A stretch of 64,000 bases of DNA, from the NCBI GenBank assembly GCA_024280735.1, contig JAJRPO010000025.1:1-64000 (forward strand). The letters are read 5' to 3'. Shown here in pieces: positions 1 through 9,948 of the stretch. Under the pieces are notes generated by a model. The model saw nothing but the letters and a program-made list of their open reading frames with translations. It was not told the origin of the DNA and made no database searches. Position numbers and translations under genes: made by a program. This DNA comes from Alphaproteobacteria bacterium (lineage in GTDB: Bacteria; Pseudomonadota; Alphaproteobacteria; Rhodobacterales; Rhodobacteraceae). The stretch's first letter is position 1, and every line of letters starts with the position of its first letter.

Positions 1-145
1 ACGGTATCCCAAAAGCTCAATTCGGGTTATATTTGAAGGAGTGTGAGTGGAGATTTAACAACAGTGACCCTTCAGATCAGTTATTACAGCTAAGACAATG
101 GGTTAGACATCATCTAAGGTAGTTATCTGGGTCAGCCCCCTTTTT
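1..145 (+). mobile_element. 3' remnant of an IS1595-like insertion sequence (transposase C-terminus plus probable terminal inverted repeat)
   Basis: Frame from base 3 reads GIPKAQFGLYLKECEWRFNNSDPSDQLLQLRQWVRHHLR* (stop 120-122), resembling the conserved LKECEWRFN tail of IS1595-family transposases; followed by ctgggtcagccccc, a plausible IR. Truncated by the window edge. Confidence 0.75.
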
Positions 146-266
146 TTATCTTACCACACATATTCGAACCAGCTAACTGTAAAGTCTACGCAAACGGCCA
201 AAGCTGGCCAACCCCAGATTTACAGCCAACGCTGTCTTTGCGGTGAATAGAAATTAGGAGAATACC

Positions 267-1247
267 TTGGGACAGTTGCTAAACGGGGAATGGGTTGATC
301 AATGGTATGATACCAAATCCAACGGCGGGCGTTTCAAACGCAAAGCACCGCAATTTCGCAATTGGGTTACTGCCGATGGCGCCGCGGGGCCAAGTGGCGA
401 GGCTGGTTTCGAGGCAGAGGCCGGACGCTATCACCTTTATATCTCGCTCGCCTGCCCTTGGGCACATCGCACGCTGATTTTTCGGGCCTTAAAAGGGCTG
501 GAAGACATGATTTCAATCTCGGTTGTGCATTGGTATATGGCCGACAAAGGCTGGACCTTTCAATCTGGCGATGGGTCAATGCCGGATACCGTGAACGGGG
601 CGGACTTCATGTATCAGGTTTATACCGCCGCCTTGTCCGATTATACGGGGCGGGTCACGGTTCCGGTACTGTGGGACAAAAAGCTAAAGACCATTGTAAC
701 CAATGAGTCCTCCGAAATTATTCGCATGTTCAACACCGCCTTTGACGGGATCGGGGCCACAGCGGGGGATTATTACCCCGCCGCACTGCGCACTGAAATA
801 GACGGCCTTAATACGCGCATTTATAGCACCGTGAACAACGGCGTTTACAAGGCGGGGTTTGCCACAACGCAAGACGCCTACGCCGAGGCCGTAACGCCAC
901 TGTTCGAGACTTTGGATTGGCTGGAACAGCGCCTGTCAAAACAACGCTATCTTGCGGGCAACACCATCACGGAAGCCGATTGGCGGCTGTTCACCACGCT
1001 GGTACGTTTCGATCCGGTTTATGTCGGCCACTTCAAATGTAACATCAGGCGCATTGTCGATTATCCGCACCTATCCGGCTATGTGCGTGATCTGTATCAA
1101 CAGCCAGGCATTGCCGCGACCGTGAACATGACCCACATTAAAAACCACTATTACGCCAGCCACGAAACCGTAAACCCGTCGCGTGTGATACCGCTGGGGC
1201 CAGAACTGAATTTTTATGCCCCCCATGATCGCGCAGAACTGGGATAA
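267..1247 (+). CDS. Glutathione S-transferase family protein, glutathionyl-hydroquinone reductase (YqjG/ECM4-like)
   Basis: TTG start; CPWAHR motif, C-terminal GST domain with ITEADWRLFTTLVRFDPVYVGHFKCN signature. Confidence 0.88.
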   Translation: MGQLLNGEWVDQWYDTKSNGGRFKRKAPQFRNWVTADGAAGPSGEAGFEAEAGRYHLYISLACPWAHRTLIFRALKGLEDMISISVVHWYMADKGWTFQSGDGSMPDTVNGADFMYQVYTAALSDYTGRVTVPVLWDKKLKTIVTNESSEIIRMFNTAFDGIGATAGDYYPAALRTEIDGLNTRIYSTVNNGVYKAGFATTQDAYAEAVTPLFETLDWLEQRLSKQRYLAGNTITEADWRLFTTLVRFDPVYVGHFKCNIRRIVDYPHLSGYVRDLYQQPGIAATVNMTHIKNHYYASHETVNPSRVIPLGPELNFYAPHDRAELG

Positions 1248-1259
1248 GGAAGCCAAGAA

Positions 1260-2801
1260 ATGACAGATAAATCCGTGCCGATTATTGCCGCAAAATTCCC
1301 CAAAAAGGTCGATCTGGAGGCGGGTAAAAATTACTTTTGGTGCCGTTGTGGAAAATCCGCAAATCAACCGTTTTGTGATGGTGCCCATGCGGGCACTGGC
1401 ATGACGCCGTTGAAATTCACCGCCGAAAAAACCGGCTCTGCGGCCCTGTGCCAATGTAAATCCAGCGCCAATGCACCGTTTTGCGACGGGGCGCACGCGC
1501 GCCTTGGCGATCTTGTCGCGGGTGATCCGGCGCCTGCCCCAACATTCAAAACACCAGCGGCCGTGCCAACACCAGAGGAACCAACCGTTGCCCGCATCCA
1601 TGAATTGGCCCGCGACGGGTTGTCAAAACTTGGCCATCACGGCGAAATGGGCTCGATGGGCGTACCGCGCAAAGACCTGCCCCATTGGGACGATCTGCAA
1701 ATCCTGCCCGCGCAATTGGCCCGCAAACCGCTGCTGGATGATGTGGCCGTTTCCACATCCGTGACCATCGGCCCGCGCGCGGCCAAACCCTTGCAACTCG
1801 ACATCCCGTTGTTTGTGTCCGACATGAGCTATGGCGCTTTGTCAGAGGAAGCCAAGACAGCAATGGCGCGCGGCGCGGAACTGGCGGGCACAGGTATTTG
1901 TTCAGGCGAAGGCGGGATGCTGCCCGAAGAACAAGCCGAGAATTCGCGCTATTTCTATGAACTGGCCTCAGCCCGCTTTGGCTGGCAACCCGACTTGGTT
2001 GCGCGCGTTCAGGCCTTTCATTTCAAGGGCGGCCAAGGGGCCAAAACCGGCACCGGCGGCCATTTACCCGGCGAAAAAGTGCAAGGCAAAATTGCCGAGG
2101 TGCGGGGCTTGGAACCTGGCCAATCAGCAATTTCACCCGCTACTTTCCCAGACCTGCACACCCCCGCCGATTTTCGCAAACTCGCGGATGAGGTCCGCGA
2201 ACGCTCCGGCGGCATCCCCATCGGTTTTAAACTGTCAGCCAACCACATCGAGGACGACATAGATTTCGCCCTAGAGGCCAGCGCCGATTACATCATTCTT
2301 GATGGGCGCGGCGGCGGCACGGGGGCGGCGCCGTTGATATTCCGCGATCACATCTCGGTGCCAACCATTCCCGCGCTTGCACGGGCGCGCAAACATCTGG
2401 ACGCAAAAACGGGCCGCGAGGTGACGCTGATCATCACCGGTGGTTTGCGCGTGGCCGAGGATTTCTCCAAGGCGATGATGCTGGGCGCAGATGCGATTGC
2501 AGTCAGCAATTCTGCCATGCAAGCCGTGGGCTGTATCGCCGCGCGCATGTGCAATTCCAACAACTGCCCCGTGGGCATCGCCACACAGAAACCGGAATTG
2601 CGCAAGCTGTTGGACGTACAGACAGGGGCCGAAAAACTGGCGCGCTATTTCGGGGCGTCGGTTGAATTGATGCAGGTGTTGGCGCGCGCTTGCGGCCACA
2701 ACAACCTGTCAGATTTCCGCCGTGACGACATCACAACATGGAAACGCGAAATGGCCGACCTAAGCGGCGTGCGTTTCGCTGGCATAAACTGGAGAGACTA
2801 A
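1260..2801 (+). CDS. Two N-terminal CDGSH-type Fe-S motifs fused to an FMN-binding glutamate synthase-like domain
   Basis: CRCGKSANQPFCDGAH and CQCKSSANAPFCDGAH motifs followed by GltS-like domain (GGQGAKTGTGGHLPGEKV, CNSNNCPVGIATQ). Confidence 0.9.
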   Translation: MTDKSVPIIAAKFPKKVDLEAGKNYFWCRCGKSANQPFCDGAHAGTGMTPLKFTAEKTGSAALCQCKSSANAPFCDGAHARLGDLVAGDPAPAPTFKTPAAVPTPEEPTVARIHELARDGLSKLGHHGEMGSMGVPRKDLPHWDDLQILPAQLARKPLLDDVAVSTSVTIGPRAAKPLQLDIPLFVSDMSYGALSEEAKTAMARGAELAGTGICSGEGGMLPEEQAENSRYFYELASARFGWQPDLVARVQAFHFKGGQGAKTGTGGHLPGEKVQGKIAEVRGLEPGQSAISPATFPDLHTPADFRKLADEVRERSGGIPIGFKLSANHIEDDIDFALEASADYIILDGRGGGTGAAPLIFRDHISVPTIPALARARKHLDAKTGREVTLIITGGLRVAEDFSKAMMLGADAIAVSNSAMQAVGCIAARMCNSNNCPVGIATQKPELRKLLDVQTGAEKLARYFGASVELMQVLARACGHNNLSDFRRDDITTWKREMADLSGVRFAGINWRD

Positions 2802-2932
2802 CCATGTGGGATATGCGATACAGCAGCGAGGCTTTTGCCTTTGGCACCGACCCCCATGGTTTCGTGCGCAAAGGCCCGTGTCATGACGGCATAGGTGCAA
2901 CTGATCGCCTGCAAAGCAAGAGGCACTTAAAT

Positions 2933-3499
2933 ATGATTTCAGAATTTGAAATGCGCAACACCGGAATGCCCGCCGATATGCAGATCCTGCTGGATACTTA
3001 TCCGCGCGACACATGGCAGGCCCACCCCGGTTTCAAAGAGAACACCGAACACTGGTTGGGGGCGCATAAGATGTTTCGACAGTTGGGTGGCATCATCCGC
3101 GTCGAGACCGAGAAGTTTCTGGATAAGTCGCGCAGCGCGGATGATTTTGCGGCGCGCCTGTCCTATTATGGCGACATGATGGTGCGCAACCTGCATGGCC
3201 ATCACGGCTGGGAAGATCACACCTATTTCCCCGAACTTATGGCCGCTGATCCCCGTTTTACAGCTGGATTGGAAATTCTGGAAAAGGACCATCAGGACTT
3301 AGATGTGGTCCTTGAAAGTTTTTCCAAAACCGCCAACCGTGTTATTCAATTGGCGGCGTTAGACCCCAAGCAAGCGCTGAGTGAGGCGGGCGGCCTGCAC
3401 AGTATCGCCGAGGTCATTGAGGCGTTTCTAAAGCGCCATTTAAGCGACGAAGAAGAATTGGCCGTGCCGATAATTCTGCATCACCGTTTGCGCGGTTAA
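2933..3499 (+). CDS. Hemerythrin/HHE cation-binding domain protein
   Basis: In-frame ATG at 2933 (MISEFEMRNTGMP) preferred over the 2738 ORF start that overlaps the upstream CDS; HHGWEDHTYFPEL, LEKDHQDLD, LKRHLSDEEE. Confidence 0.82.
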   Translation: MISEFEMRNTGMPADMQILLDTYPRDTWQAHPGFKENTEHWLGAHKMFRQLGGIIRVETEKFLDKSRSADDFAARLSYYGDMMVRNLHGHHGWEDHTYFPELMAADPRFTAGLEILEKDHQDLDVVLESFSKTANRVIQLAALDPKQALSEAGGLHSIAEVIEAFLKRHLSDEEELAVPIILHHRLRG

Positions 3500-3509
3500 A
3501 GGGGCCAAA

Positions 3510-4529
3510 ATGACAAAACCAACAGATACTTCGGTAGAAGAAAACCAGTCCGGTGCCGCAAACCGCCGCGCCAAGGGCGAATTTGTGCGCGGTGTCAGCG
3601 GATTTCGAAGCGTTTTAGGCGATACGAGTTTTCCGGCAGAATCCGGGCGTTATCACCTGTTCGTGGCATTCAACTGCCCGTGGTGCCACCGTGTGACGTT
3701 GGCGCGCAATGTGCTGGGTTTGCAGAATAGCATTTCGCTGGACGTGGCCTATCCCGGCCGCACTGGCGATGATGATCCGGTTGGGCCAAGCCTGTGGGAG
3801 TTCAACCCGTCGCGCATTTCCACGCTAACAGGCGCACCCCTGCCGGAATGCACAACGGAAACCGGCACAGGTGAGAATTTTAGGTTGGTTAAGCAGATTT
3901 ATGCGGCCGAAGGGTCGGATGAGGGATCCGTGCCCATTTTGTACGACAAGAAAACCAAGCGGATCGTGAATAATGAGAGCGCGGAGATTATCCGCATGCT
4001 GAACAGTCAAGCCGTGGCTTTGGGGGCCGATAATCCTGTTGATCTATACCCCGATGACACCGCCACACGGTCGCGAATCGATAGCCTCAATGACTTGATA
4101 TACAGGGACATTAACAACGGGGCCTATAAGGCCGGTTTTTCCTCAGACCAGAGGGTGTATGCCAAAGCATTCGAAGCCTATTTCGACACATTATCCATTC
4201 TTGAAGCACGGCTCGCGTCAGACAGTCGCCCGTTTCTGACTGGCGGCACTTTCACCGAGGCTGACCTGCGCCTGTTCCCGACGCTTTACCGCCATGATCC
4301 AGTGTATTACATCCGGATGAAATTGAACGGTGCCAAAATCCTCGACTATCCATATCTCTGGCGCTGGCTCTGTCGGGTTTATGCACTGCCCGGCGTCGCC
4401 CAAAGCAATTCCTTGGATCATTGTAGGCAAGGATATTTCGGACGCTCGTGGAATAATGTTATCCCTTTGGGGCCATTCCGGCCCATGCGCTATCCCGAGG
4501 CCTATGAGCATCCGAGCTTGTCCAAATAG
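3510..4529 (+). CDS. Second glutathionyl-hydroquinone reductase-like GST
   Basis: CPWCHRVTLA motif, FTEADLRLFPTLYRHDPVYYIRMKLN; clear homologue of the 267-1247 product. Confidence 0.87.
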   Translation: MTKPTDTSVEENQSGAANRRAKGEFVRGVSGFRSVLGDTSFPAESGRYHLFVAFNCPWCHRVTLARNVLGLQNSISLDVAYPGRTGDDDPVGPSLWEFNPSRISTLTGAPLPECTTETGTGENFRLVKQIYAAEGSDEGSVPILYDKKTKRIVNNESAEIIRMLNSQAVALGADNPVDLYPDDTATRSRIDSLNDLIYRDINNGAYKAGFSSDQRVYAKAFEAYFDTLSILEARLASDSRPFLTGGTFTEADLRLFPTLYRHDPVYYIRMKLNGAKILDYPYLWRWLCRVYALPGVAQSNSLDHCRQGYFGRSWNNVIPLGPFRPMRYPEAYEHPSLSK

Positions 4530-4684
4530 CATCCCAAGATCGGATGCAATTAGCATTCCCGAAGGCAGATCGCCTGGATCCGAATTCCGATGAACAACAA
4601 TCCAAACGCACTGGGAACCGCGCCTGCGTATGTTGAGCTGAAATCAACTGTCAGCACGAAATCAGTCATATATCGGGAAAAGGT

Positions 4685-4778
4685 GAGAGGCTGGACAGCG
4701 ACCCAAACGGGGCTCGTTGCGGCTGCTTCCTTCCGGATCTGACCGGGTTGGCGAGGCGCTTGCCCGCGCCAACCTCTC
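4685..4778 (-). ncRNA. ffs: Signal recognition particle RNA, small bacterial type (4.5S)
   Basis: Reverse complement contains GGTCAGATCCGGAAGGAAGCAGCC, the conserved SRP domain IV core; GAGAGGTTGG at the 5' end pairs with CCAGCCTCTC at the 3' end. Confidence 0.92.
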
Positions 4779-4877
4779 AGGCTCTATATAGGGGGGATTT
4801 GCGCGGGCGACAAGGTCACGATTGCAACATATCTGCGCCCGTGTCACAACAGCGCGAACGATACAGAAAGCAGCGAC

Positions 4878-5837
4878 ATGCGGCATGCAGAAACAGTTAC
4901 ATTTGGCGGTTCCGGCCTCAACCGTGCAGCAGAATTACGCGAAGATTCTATCGCACTGGCAGCGCTGCAAAAAGCCGGGGAGGCGATTGTTCTTTGGCGT
5001 GGGAAACCACTATTTGATTACGAAAACAAATGCTTAGTCAGAGTCCCCTCCGATCATCCTATTTTGGAAGAGGCCACAAAAGAACCTACATTCCTCGGGC
5101 TAGAGGATGGCATTGCCCTGTTCGCCTATGATATTTCAACATGGCAGGCACCGGACACTGACCCGCAAGCCATGGCACAGTTTTTTGACCTCAGTCAGAA
5201 CCATTTCCCGGGTTTCCCAACGTCGCAGGTATTCACCGAGTTGCGCGCCATAATGGCCCAAATGACCCCGCGCGACGCTGAATTGGCGGCAACGGCGCGT
5301 GGATTATTTGAATGGCACCGAATCCATGGCTTCTGCGCTCGTTGCGGCGCCAAATCCATCCCCAGCCATGCAGGCTGGCAACGCATCTGCCCCGACTGTG
5401 GTGCCTTTCACTTTCCGCGCACTGACCCCGTGGTTATCGTATTGGCAACAAACGGTAATTCCGTATTGATGGGCCGCTCGCACGGCTGGCCCGAAGGCAT
5501 GTATTCCCTGCTCGCAGGCTTTATGGAACCCGGCGAAACCATAGAGGCCGCCGCACGCCGCGAGGTGTTCGAAGAATCGGGAATCAGGCTTGGCGAGGTC
5601 AGCTATCTATCCAGCCAACCCTGGGCCTTCCCTGCTTCCCTCATGATCGGTTGCGCCGCCAATGCCCTGAACACCGACATCACAATTGATCCCAAAGAAA
5701 TCGAAGACGCCCGCTGGTTCACCCGCGAGGAGGTCTTGGCAGCAACAGTTTCAGAAAATCCAGCCCTCAAACCCGCCCGCAAGGGGTCTATTGCACAATT
5801 TTTAATTCACAACTGGTTATCTGACACCCTATCGTAA
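4878..5837 (+). CDS. nudC: NAD(+) diphosphatase (NudC-like Nudix hydrolase)
   Basis: Zinc ribbon CARCGAK...CPDCGAFHFPRTDPVVI and Nudix box GETIEAAARREVFEESG. Confidence 0.92.
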   Translation: MRHAETVTFGGSGLNRAAELREDSIALAALQKAGEAIVLWRGKPLFDYENKCLVRVPSDHPILEEATKEPTFLGLEDGIALFAYDISTWQAPDTDPQAMAQFFDLSQNHFPGFPTSQVFTELRAIMAQMTPRDAELAATARGLFEWHRIHGFCARCGAKSIPSHAGWQRICPDCGAFHFPRTDPVVIVLATNGNSVLMGRSHGWPEGMYSLLAGFMEPGETIEAAARREVFEESGIRLGEVSYLSSQPWAFPASLMIGCAANALNTDITIDPKEIEDARWFTREEVLAATVSENPALKPARKGSIAQFLIHNWLSDTLS

Positions 5838-5874
5838 GAAAAAACGATTCGACCCAACGAGCAGAGGCAGCAAA

Positions 5875-6366
5875 ATGCAATTCACCAGCGTACAAGACAT
5901 CAACGCCCCCCTAGAGCATGTGTTTGCCCAGATCTCTGATTTTGATAGCTATGAGGCCTATGCCATGCGCATTGGTGCCACCGTGGAACGCACAGATCAG
6001 TTAACCCAAAAACAAGCTGGTATGTGTTGGCATTTCTCTGGTGAGCTGCGCGGGAAAAACCGCGAGATTGACATTGAGCTGGAAGAGTATTCCCAACCCA
6101 AAGAAATCAAACTGAACTTTGTCTCTGCTGGAATTGGCGCGGTTGCTGTATTCCACGTCATGGCGCTGACTAAAAACCAGACCCGCATGAAAGTTACGGT
6201 TGATATGAAAGCCCGCAGCATTTCCGCACGGTTGGTTATGCAGTCGGCGAAACTTGCGAAAAACTCGCTCAAACGCAAGTTCAACCACAAGGTATGGACC
6301 TACGCCAATTATATCGAAGGCACCTTTGGCAAGAAAAAACGGCGGCGACAGCAGCAGCAGGGCTAA
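5875..6366 (+). CDS. SRPBCC family protein
   Basis: MQFTSVQDINAPLEHVFAQISDFDSYEAYAMRIG START-like N-terminus. Confidence 0.7.
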   Translation: MQFTSVQDINAPLEHVFAQISDFDSYEAYAMRIGATVERTDQLTQKQAGMCWHFSGELRGKNREIDIELEEYSQPKEIKLNFVSAGIGAVAVFHVMALTKNQTRMKVTVDMKARSISARLVMQSAKLAKNSLKRKFNHKVWTYANYIEGTFGKKKRRRQQQQG

Positions 6367-7205
6367 CCCCGCGAAATATCTGCCTCATAAACGCCCAGAA
6401 TTTCTATTTTAGAAGTGAAGAACTCCAATTCCTCCAACGCGCGGCTGAGGGCTGGATCATCCGGGTGGCCAACGACATCCGCATAAAACTGTGTCGCGGT
6501 GAAAGACCCGTCGACCATATAACTCTCCAGCTTAACCATATTCACGCCATTAGTGGCAAAGCCCCCCATCGCCTTATAAAGCGCGGCAGGAAGGTTCCGC
6601 ACACGGAATACAAAGGTGGTTATCAGTTCTTTGTCCGACTGCGGGGCCAGTGCCTTTTCCGGCGACATGACCAGAAACCGCGTGGTATTATTGTCCAGAT
6701 CCTCAATGTGACGCGCCAGCACATCCAACCCATAAATCTCTGCTGCCAACTCTGATGCCAGTGCGCCTTGCAGCGGGTCGCCGTTGGCCGCGATTATTTC
6801 CGCCGATCCAGCAGTATCCGCCCCCGTGACAGGTCGCAACTTTTGATCCCGCAGGAAACCCCGACATTGCCCCAGCAAAACAGTATGGCTCATCGCGGAG
6901 GTCATATTTTCCAACTTGGCGCCCGGAATCCCCATCAGATTGATATGCACCCGAACAAAATGTTCGCCAATGATATGCAGGCCTGATTCTGGTAACAGAT
7001 GGTGAATATCGGCTACCCGCCCATAAGTCGAGTTTTCGACCGGCAACATGGCCAAATCCGCCGAACCCTCGTTTACCGCCGCAATTGCACCCTCGAATGT
7101 GTTAAACGGCAAAGCTTCGGCATCTGGGTACACTTCTATACAGGCCTGATGCGAATAGGCACCGCGCACACCTTGAAAGGCAATTTTTAGTTTTGACGGG
7201 GCCAT
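6363..7205 (-). CDS. pheA: Prephenate dehydratase
   Basis: KIAFQGVRGAYSHQAC, LPVENSTYGRVADIHHLL, C-terminal ACT domain with KLESYMVDGSFTATQFYADVVGH; start taken at MAPSKLK (7205). Confidence 0.93.
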   Translation of the reverse strand: MAPSKLKIAFQGVRGAYSHQACIEVYPDAEALPFNTFEGAIAAVNEGSADLAMLPVENSTYGRVADIHHLLPESGLHIIGEHFVRVHINLMGIPGAKLENMTSAMSHTVLLGQCRGFLRDQKLRPVTGADTAGSAEIIAANGDPLQGALASELAAEIYGLDVLARHIEDLDNNTTRFLVMSPEKALAPQSDKELITTFVFRVRNLPAALYKAMGGFATNGVNMVKLESYMVDGSFTATQFYADVVGHPDDPALSRALEELEFFTSKIEILGVYEADISRG

Positions 7206-7334
7206 TGCTGAATCCTGATACAAAGGGCATTTCGTCGCGCTTCTATACCTTGCAATCAATAAGGGGAAGGCGCTAGAAGGGGCGGAATACGGAATGTGGG
7301 ACAGCTGTGTCCACGAGCTAAGGTGAGAATAGCC

Positions 7335-7853
7335 ATGGATACTATGGAATTGACGAAAATCGTTGGCGGGTTATGCGCCGCTTTGCTGGTTTTGCTGATG
7401 GTAAAATGGGGCGCTGACACGCTTTATCATGTGGGCGACACAGGTGGCCACGATGGGGCATATGTCTCTGCTTACCCGATTGAAGTTGAAGGCCACGGCG
7501 GCGACGAAGCTGCCGAAGAAGGCCCTTCCTTTGAAGAGTTGCTGGCCTCCGCGGACACTGCAAAAGGCGCGAAAGTATTTTCCAAATGTAAGGCCTGTCA
7601 CAAACTGGAAGACGGCAAAAACGGCGTAGGCCCGTCTTTGTTTGGCGTTGTTGACCGCGCCATCGCCTCTATTGCTGGCTTTGGTTACTCCGACGCTGTT
7701 TCCGGCCTTGGTGGCGACTGGAACGTGAGCGCCCTAAACGAATTCCTGACCAACCCTAAGGCCTATGCCAAAGGCACCAAGATGACGTTCAAGGGCCTGA
7801 AGAAAGACACCGACCGCGCAAACCTAATTTCGTATCTGCAAACAGTTAACTAA
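7335..7853 (+). CDS. cycM: Membrane-anchored class I cytochrome c (CycM/c552-like)
   Basis: N-terminal TM anchor, CKACH heme-binding motif, GPSLFGVVDR, GTKMTFKGLKK; start at MDTMEL (7335). Confidence 0.88.
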   Translation: MDTMELTKIVGGLCAALLVLLMVKWGADTLYHVGDTGGHDGAYVSAYPIEVEGHGGDEAAEEGPSFEELLASADTAKGAKVFSKCKACHKLEDGKNGVGPSLFGVVDRAIASIAGFGYSDAVSGLGGDWNVSALNEFLTNPKAYAKGTKMTFKGLKKDTDRANLISYLQTVN

Positions 7854-7905
7854 AGCGTTTCGATTTTTCGTTAAAACGCTTTAGGCAGAACGACAAGATA
7901 AATTT

Positions 7906-7933
7906 GGGGCTGTCCTGTGGGGCAGCCCTTTTT
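7906..7933 (+). terminator. Rho-independent terminator
   Basis: GGGCTG tcctgtgggg CAGCCC followed by TTTTT, downstream of the cytochrome c gene. Confidence 0.75.
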
Positions 7934-8061
7934 CGTGGGCCAACGTATTTATGACATTTCTTCACACATTCGCGTCTTGCTGTTTACGTTACTGACTTTT
8001 TACCCGAATATTAGTAAAACTGTGCCTATTAACAGGCGACGGGAAAAATGAGGAATATTTC

Positions 8062-9945
8062 ATGGCGCAGGCAAAAACTATGGCGGTGGCTACGCATAAC
8101 GGGCGATTTCAGCTGTGGGCCGGGTTTTCCTTTCTGACACTGATGTTTCTGCTGTCTGCGACAATGGCTTTCGCCCAGCCAAAAATCATCAAATCGCATG
8201 GCATCTCGACCTTTGGTGATTTGAAATACGGTGCTGATTTCAAACATTTTGACTATGTGAACCCCGATGCCCCCAAGGGCGGCGAGATGTCGACATGGGC
8301 CTTTGGCACTTTTAACAGCCTGACGCCCTATATCCTAAAGGGGCAAGCTGGGGCGCTGTCGAGTATTTTCTTTGAAAGTCTGATGTCGGGGAGTGCGGAT
8401 GAACCAGATTCAATGTATGGTCTGCTGGCCGAGAGCATTGAATACCCCGAAGACCGTAGTTGGGCCATTTTCAATATTCGGCCAGAGGCGCGGTTTTCTG
8501 ATGGAACACCGGTCACTGCTGAAGATGTTGCCTTTTCCATGGAAATTCTGCGCGAAAAAGGACGCCTGAGTTACAAAGTATTGCTGCAAGATTTTGAAAA
8601 GGCCGAGGTGCTTGGCCCGCTTAAAGTAAAGTTTACTTTTGTCGATGGCGCAAACACGCGCGAATTGCCAATGACGGCGGCGGGTCTCCCGATTTTTTCC
8701 AAGGCCTATTTCGCCGAACATGATTTCGCCGAGAGCACATTGGAGCCGCCACTAGGGTCGGGCGAGTACGTGCTGCACAATGTGGTTCCTGGAAAAACCA
8801 TATCTTACCGACGGCAGGCAGATTACTGGGGCAAAGAATTGCCGATCAACCAAGGCCGATCCAATTTTGAGTTTTTGACCTTTGAATATTATGCGGATTA
8901 TACGGCGGCATTTGAGGGCTTCAAAGGCGGCACTTATAATTTCCGCGAGGAGTTCCTGTCAAAGCTATGGGCGACATCGTACAATTTTCCGGCGCTCAAC
9001 AAAGGTTGGGCCGTTAAAACCACCTTGCCTGATGGCAACCCTTCTGGCACCCAAGGATTTTGGCTGAATACACGCCGCGACAAATTCAAAGACCCACGCG
9101 TGCGAGAGGCAATGGGTATGGTCTTCAATTTTGAATGGTCGAACAAAGCGCTTTTTTACGATCTTTATGAGCGGACAGACAGTTTTTGGGAAAACTCAAA
9201 CTTGCAAGCTTCGGGAATGCCTTCAGCAGATGAGCTGGAATTGCTGGAACCACTTCGCAAGCATCTGCCTGACAGCGTTTTTACAGAGCCTGCTTTTGTA
9301 CCTAACATTTCAAAAACCCGCCAATTGGACCGCAAAGCGCTCCGCAATGCTGGCAAATTATTGGACGCGGCGGGCTGGCCTGTTGTCAACGGCAAGCGGA
9401 CCAATGCGAACGGCGAGGTTTTGAGTGTCGAATTCCTGAATGACAGCCCCTCCTTTGAGCGGATCGTCAACCCGTTTATCGACAATCTGAAAAGACTGGG
9501 CATTCAGACCGAACTGAAAACTGTCGATCCGGCGCAAGCGACCGAGCGACAAAAGGAATACGACTATGACGTGGTGATCCAGCGGTTTGTCATGTCACTG
9601 ACGCCAGGTATTGAGTTGCGCAATATTTTTAGCAGCGAAGTCGTTGATAATCCCGGTGCCAGTAACCTAAGTGGCCTATCGAACCCCGCAATTGACGCCC
9701 TGCTAGACATCATCGAAAAGGCACAAACCCGCGAGGAGCTGAACACCGCCGTGCGCGCCCTAGACCGCAGCTTGCGCGCCCTGCACATCTGGATACCGCA
9801 GTGGTACAAACCGGTTCACAACATCAGTTATCTGGATGTGTTTGAACATCCTGACAACCTGCCACCCTATGCTATGGGCGAAATGGATTTTTGGTGGTAC
9901 AACGCCGAAAAGGCAGCGAAACTCAAAGCAGCAGGCGCGTTTTAA
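8062..9945 (+). CDS. yejA: Extracellular solute-binding protein of a microcin C/oligopeptide ABC transporter (YejA-like)
   Basis: Signal peptide, HGISTFGDLKYGADFKHFDYVNPDAPKGG; first gene of a four-gene ABC operon. Confidence 0.9.
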   Translation: MAQAKTMAVATHNGRFQLWAGFSFLTLMFLLSATMAFAQPKIIKSHGISTFGDLKYGADFKHFDYVNPDAPKGGEMSTWAFGTFNSLTPYILKGQAGALSSIFFESLMSGSADEPDSMYGLLAESIEYPEDRSWAIFNIRPEARFSDGTPVTAEDVAFSMEILREKGRLSYKVLLQDFEKAEVLGPLKVKFTFVDGANTRELPMTAAGLPIFSKAYFAEHDFAESTLEPPLGSGEYVLHNVVPGKTISYRRQADYWGKELPINQGRSNFEFLTFEYYADYTAAFEGFKGGTYNFREEFLSKLWATSYNFPALNKGWAVKTTLPDGNPSGTQGFWLNTRRDKFKDPRVREAMGMVFNFEWSNKALFYDLYERTDSFWENSNLQASGMPSADELELLEPLRKHLPDSVFTEPAFVPNISKTRQLDRKALRNAGKLLDAAGWPVVNGKRTNANGEVLSVEFLNDSPSFERIVNPFIDNLKRLGIQTELKTVDPAQATERQKEYDYDVVIQRFVMSLTPGIELRNIFSSEVVDNPGASNLSGLSNPAIDALLDIIEKAQTREELNTAVRALDRSLRALHIWIPQWYKPVHNISYLDVFEHPDNLPPYAMGEMDFWWYNAEKAAKLKAAGAF

Positions 9946-9948
9946 TCT

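Noticed and set aside
4662-4886. 74-aa minus-strand ORF and overlapping plus-strand ORFs
   Set aside because: Region is the SRP RNA gene, explained by its conserved domain IV and terminal helix.
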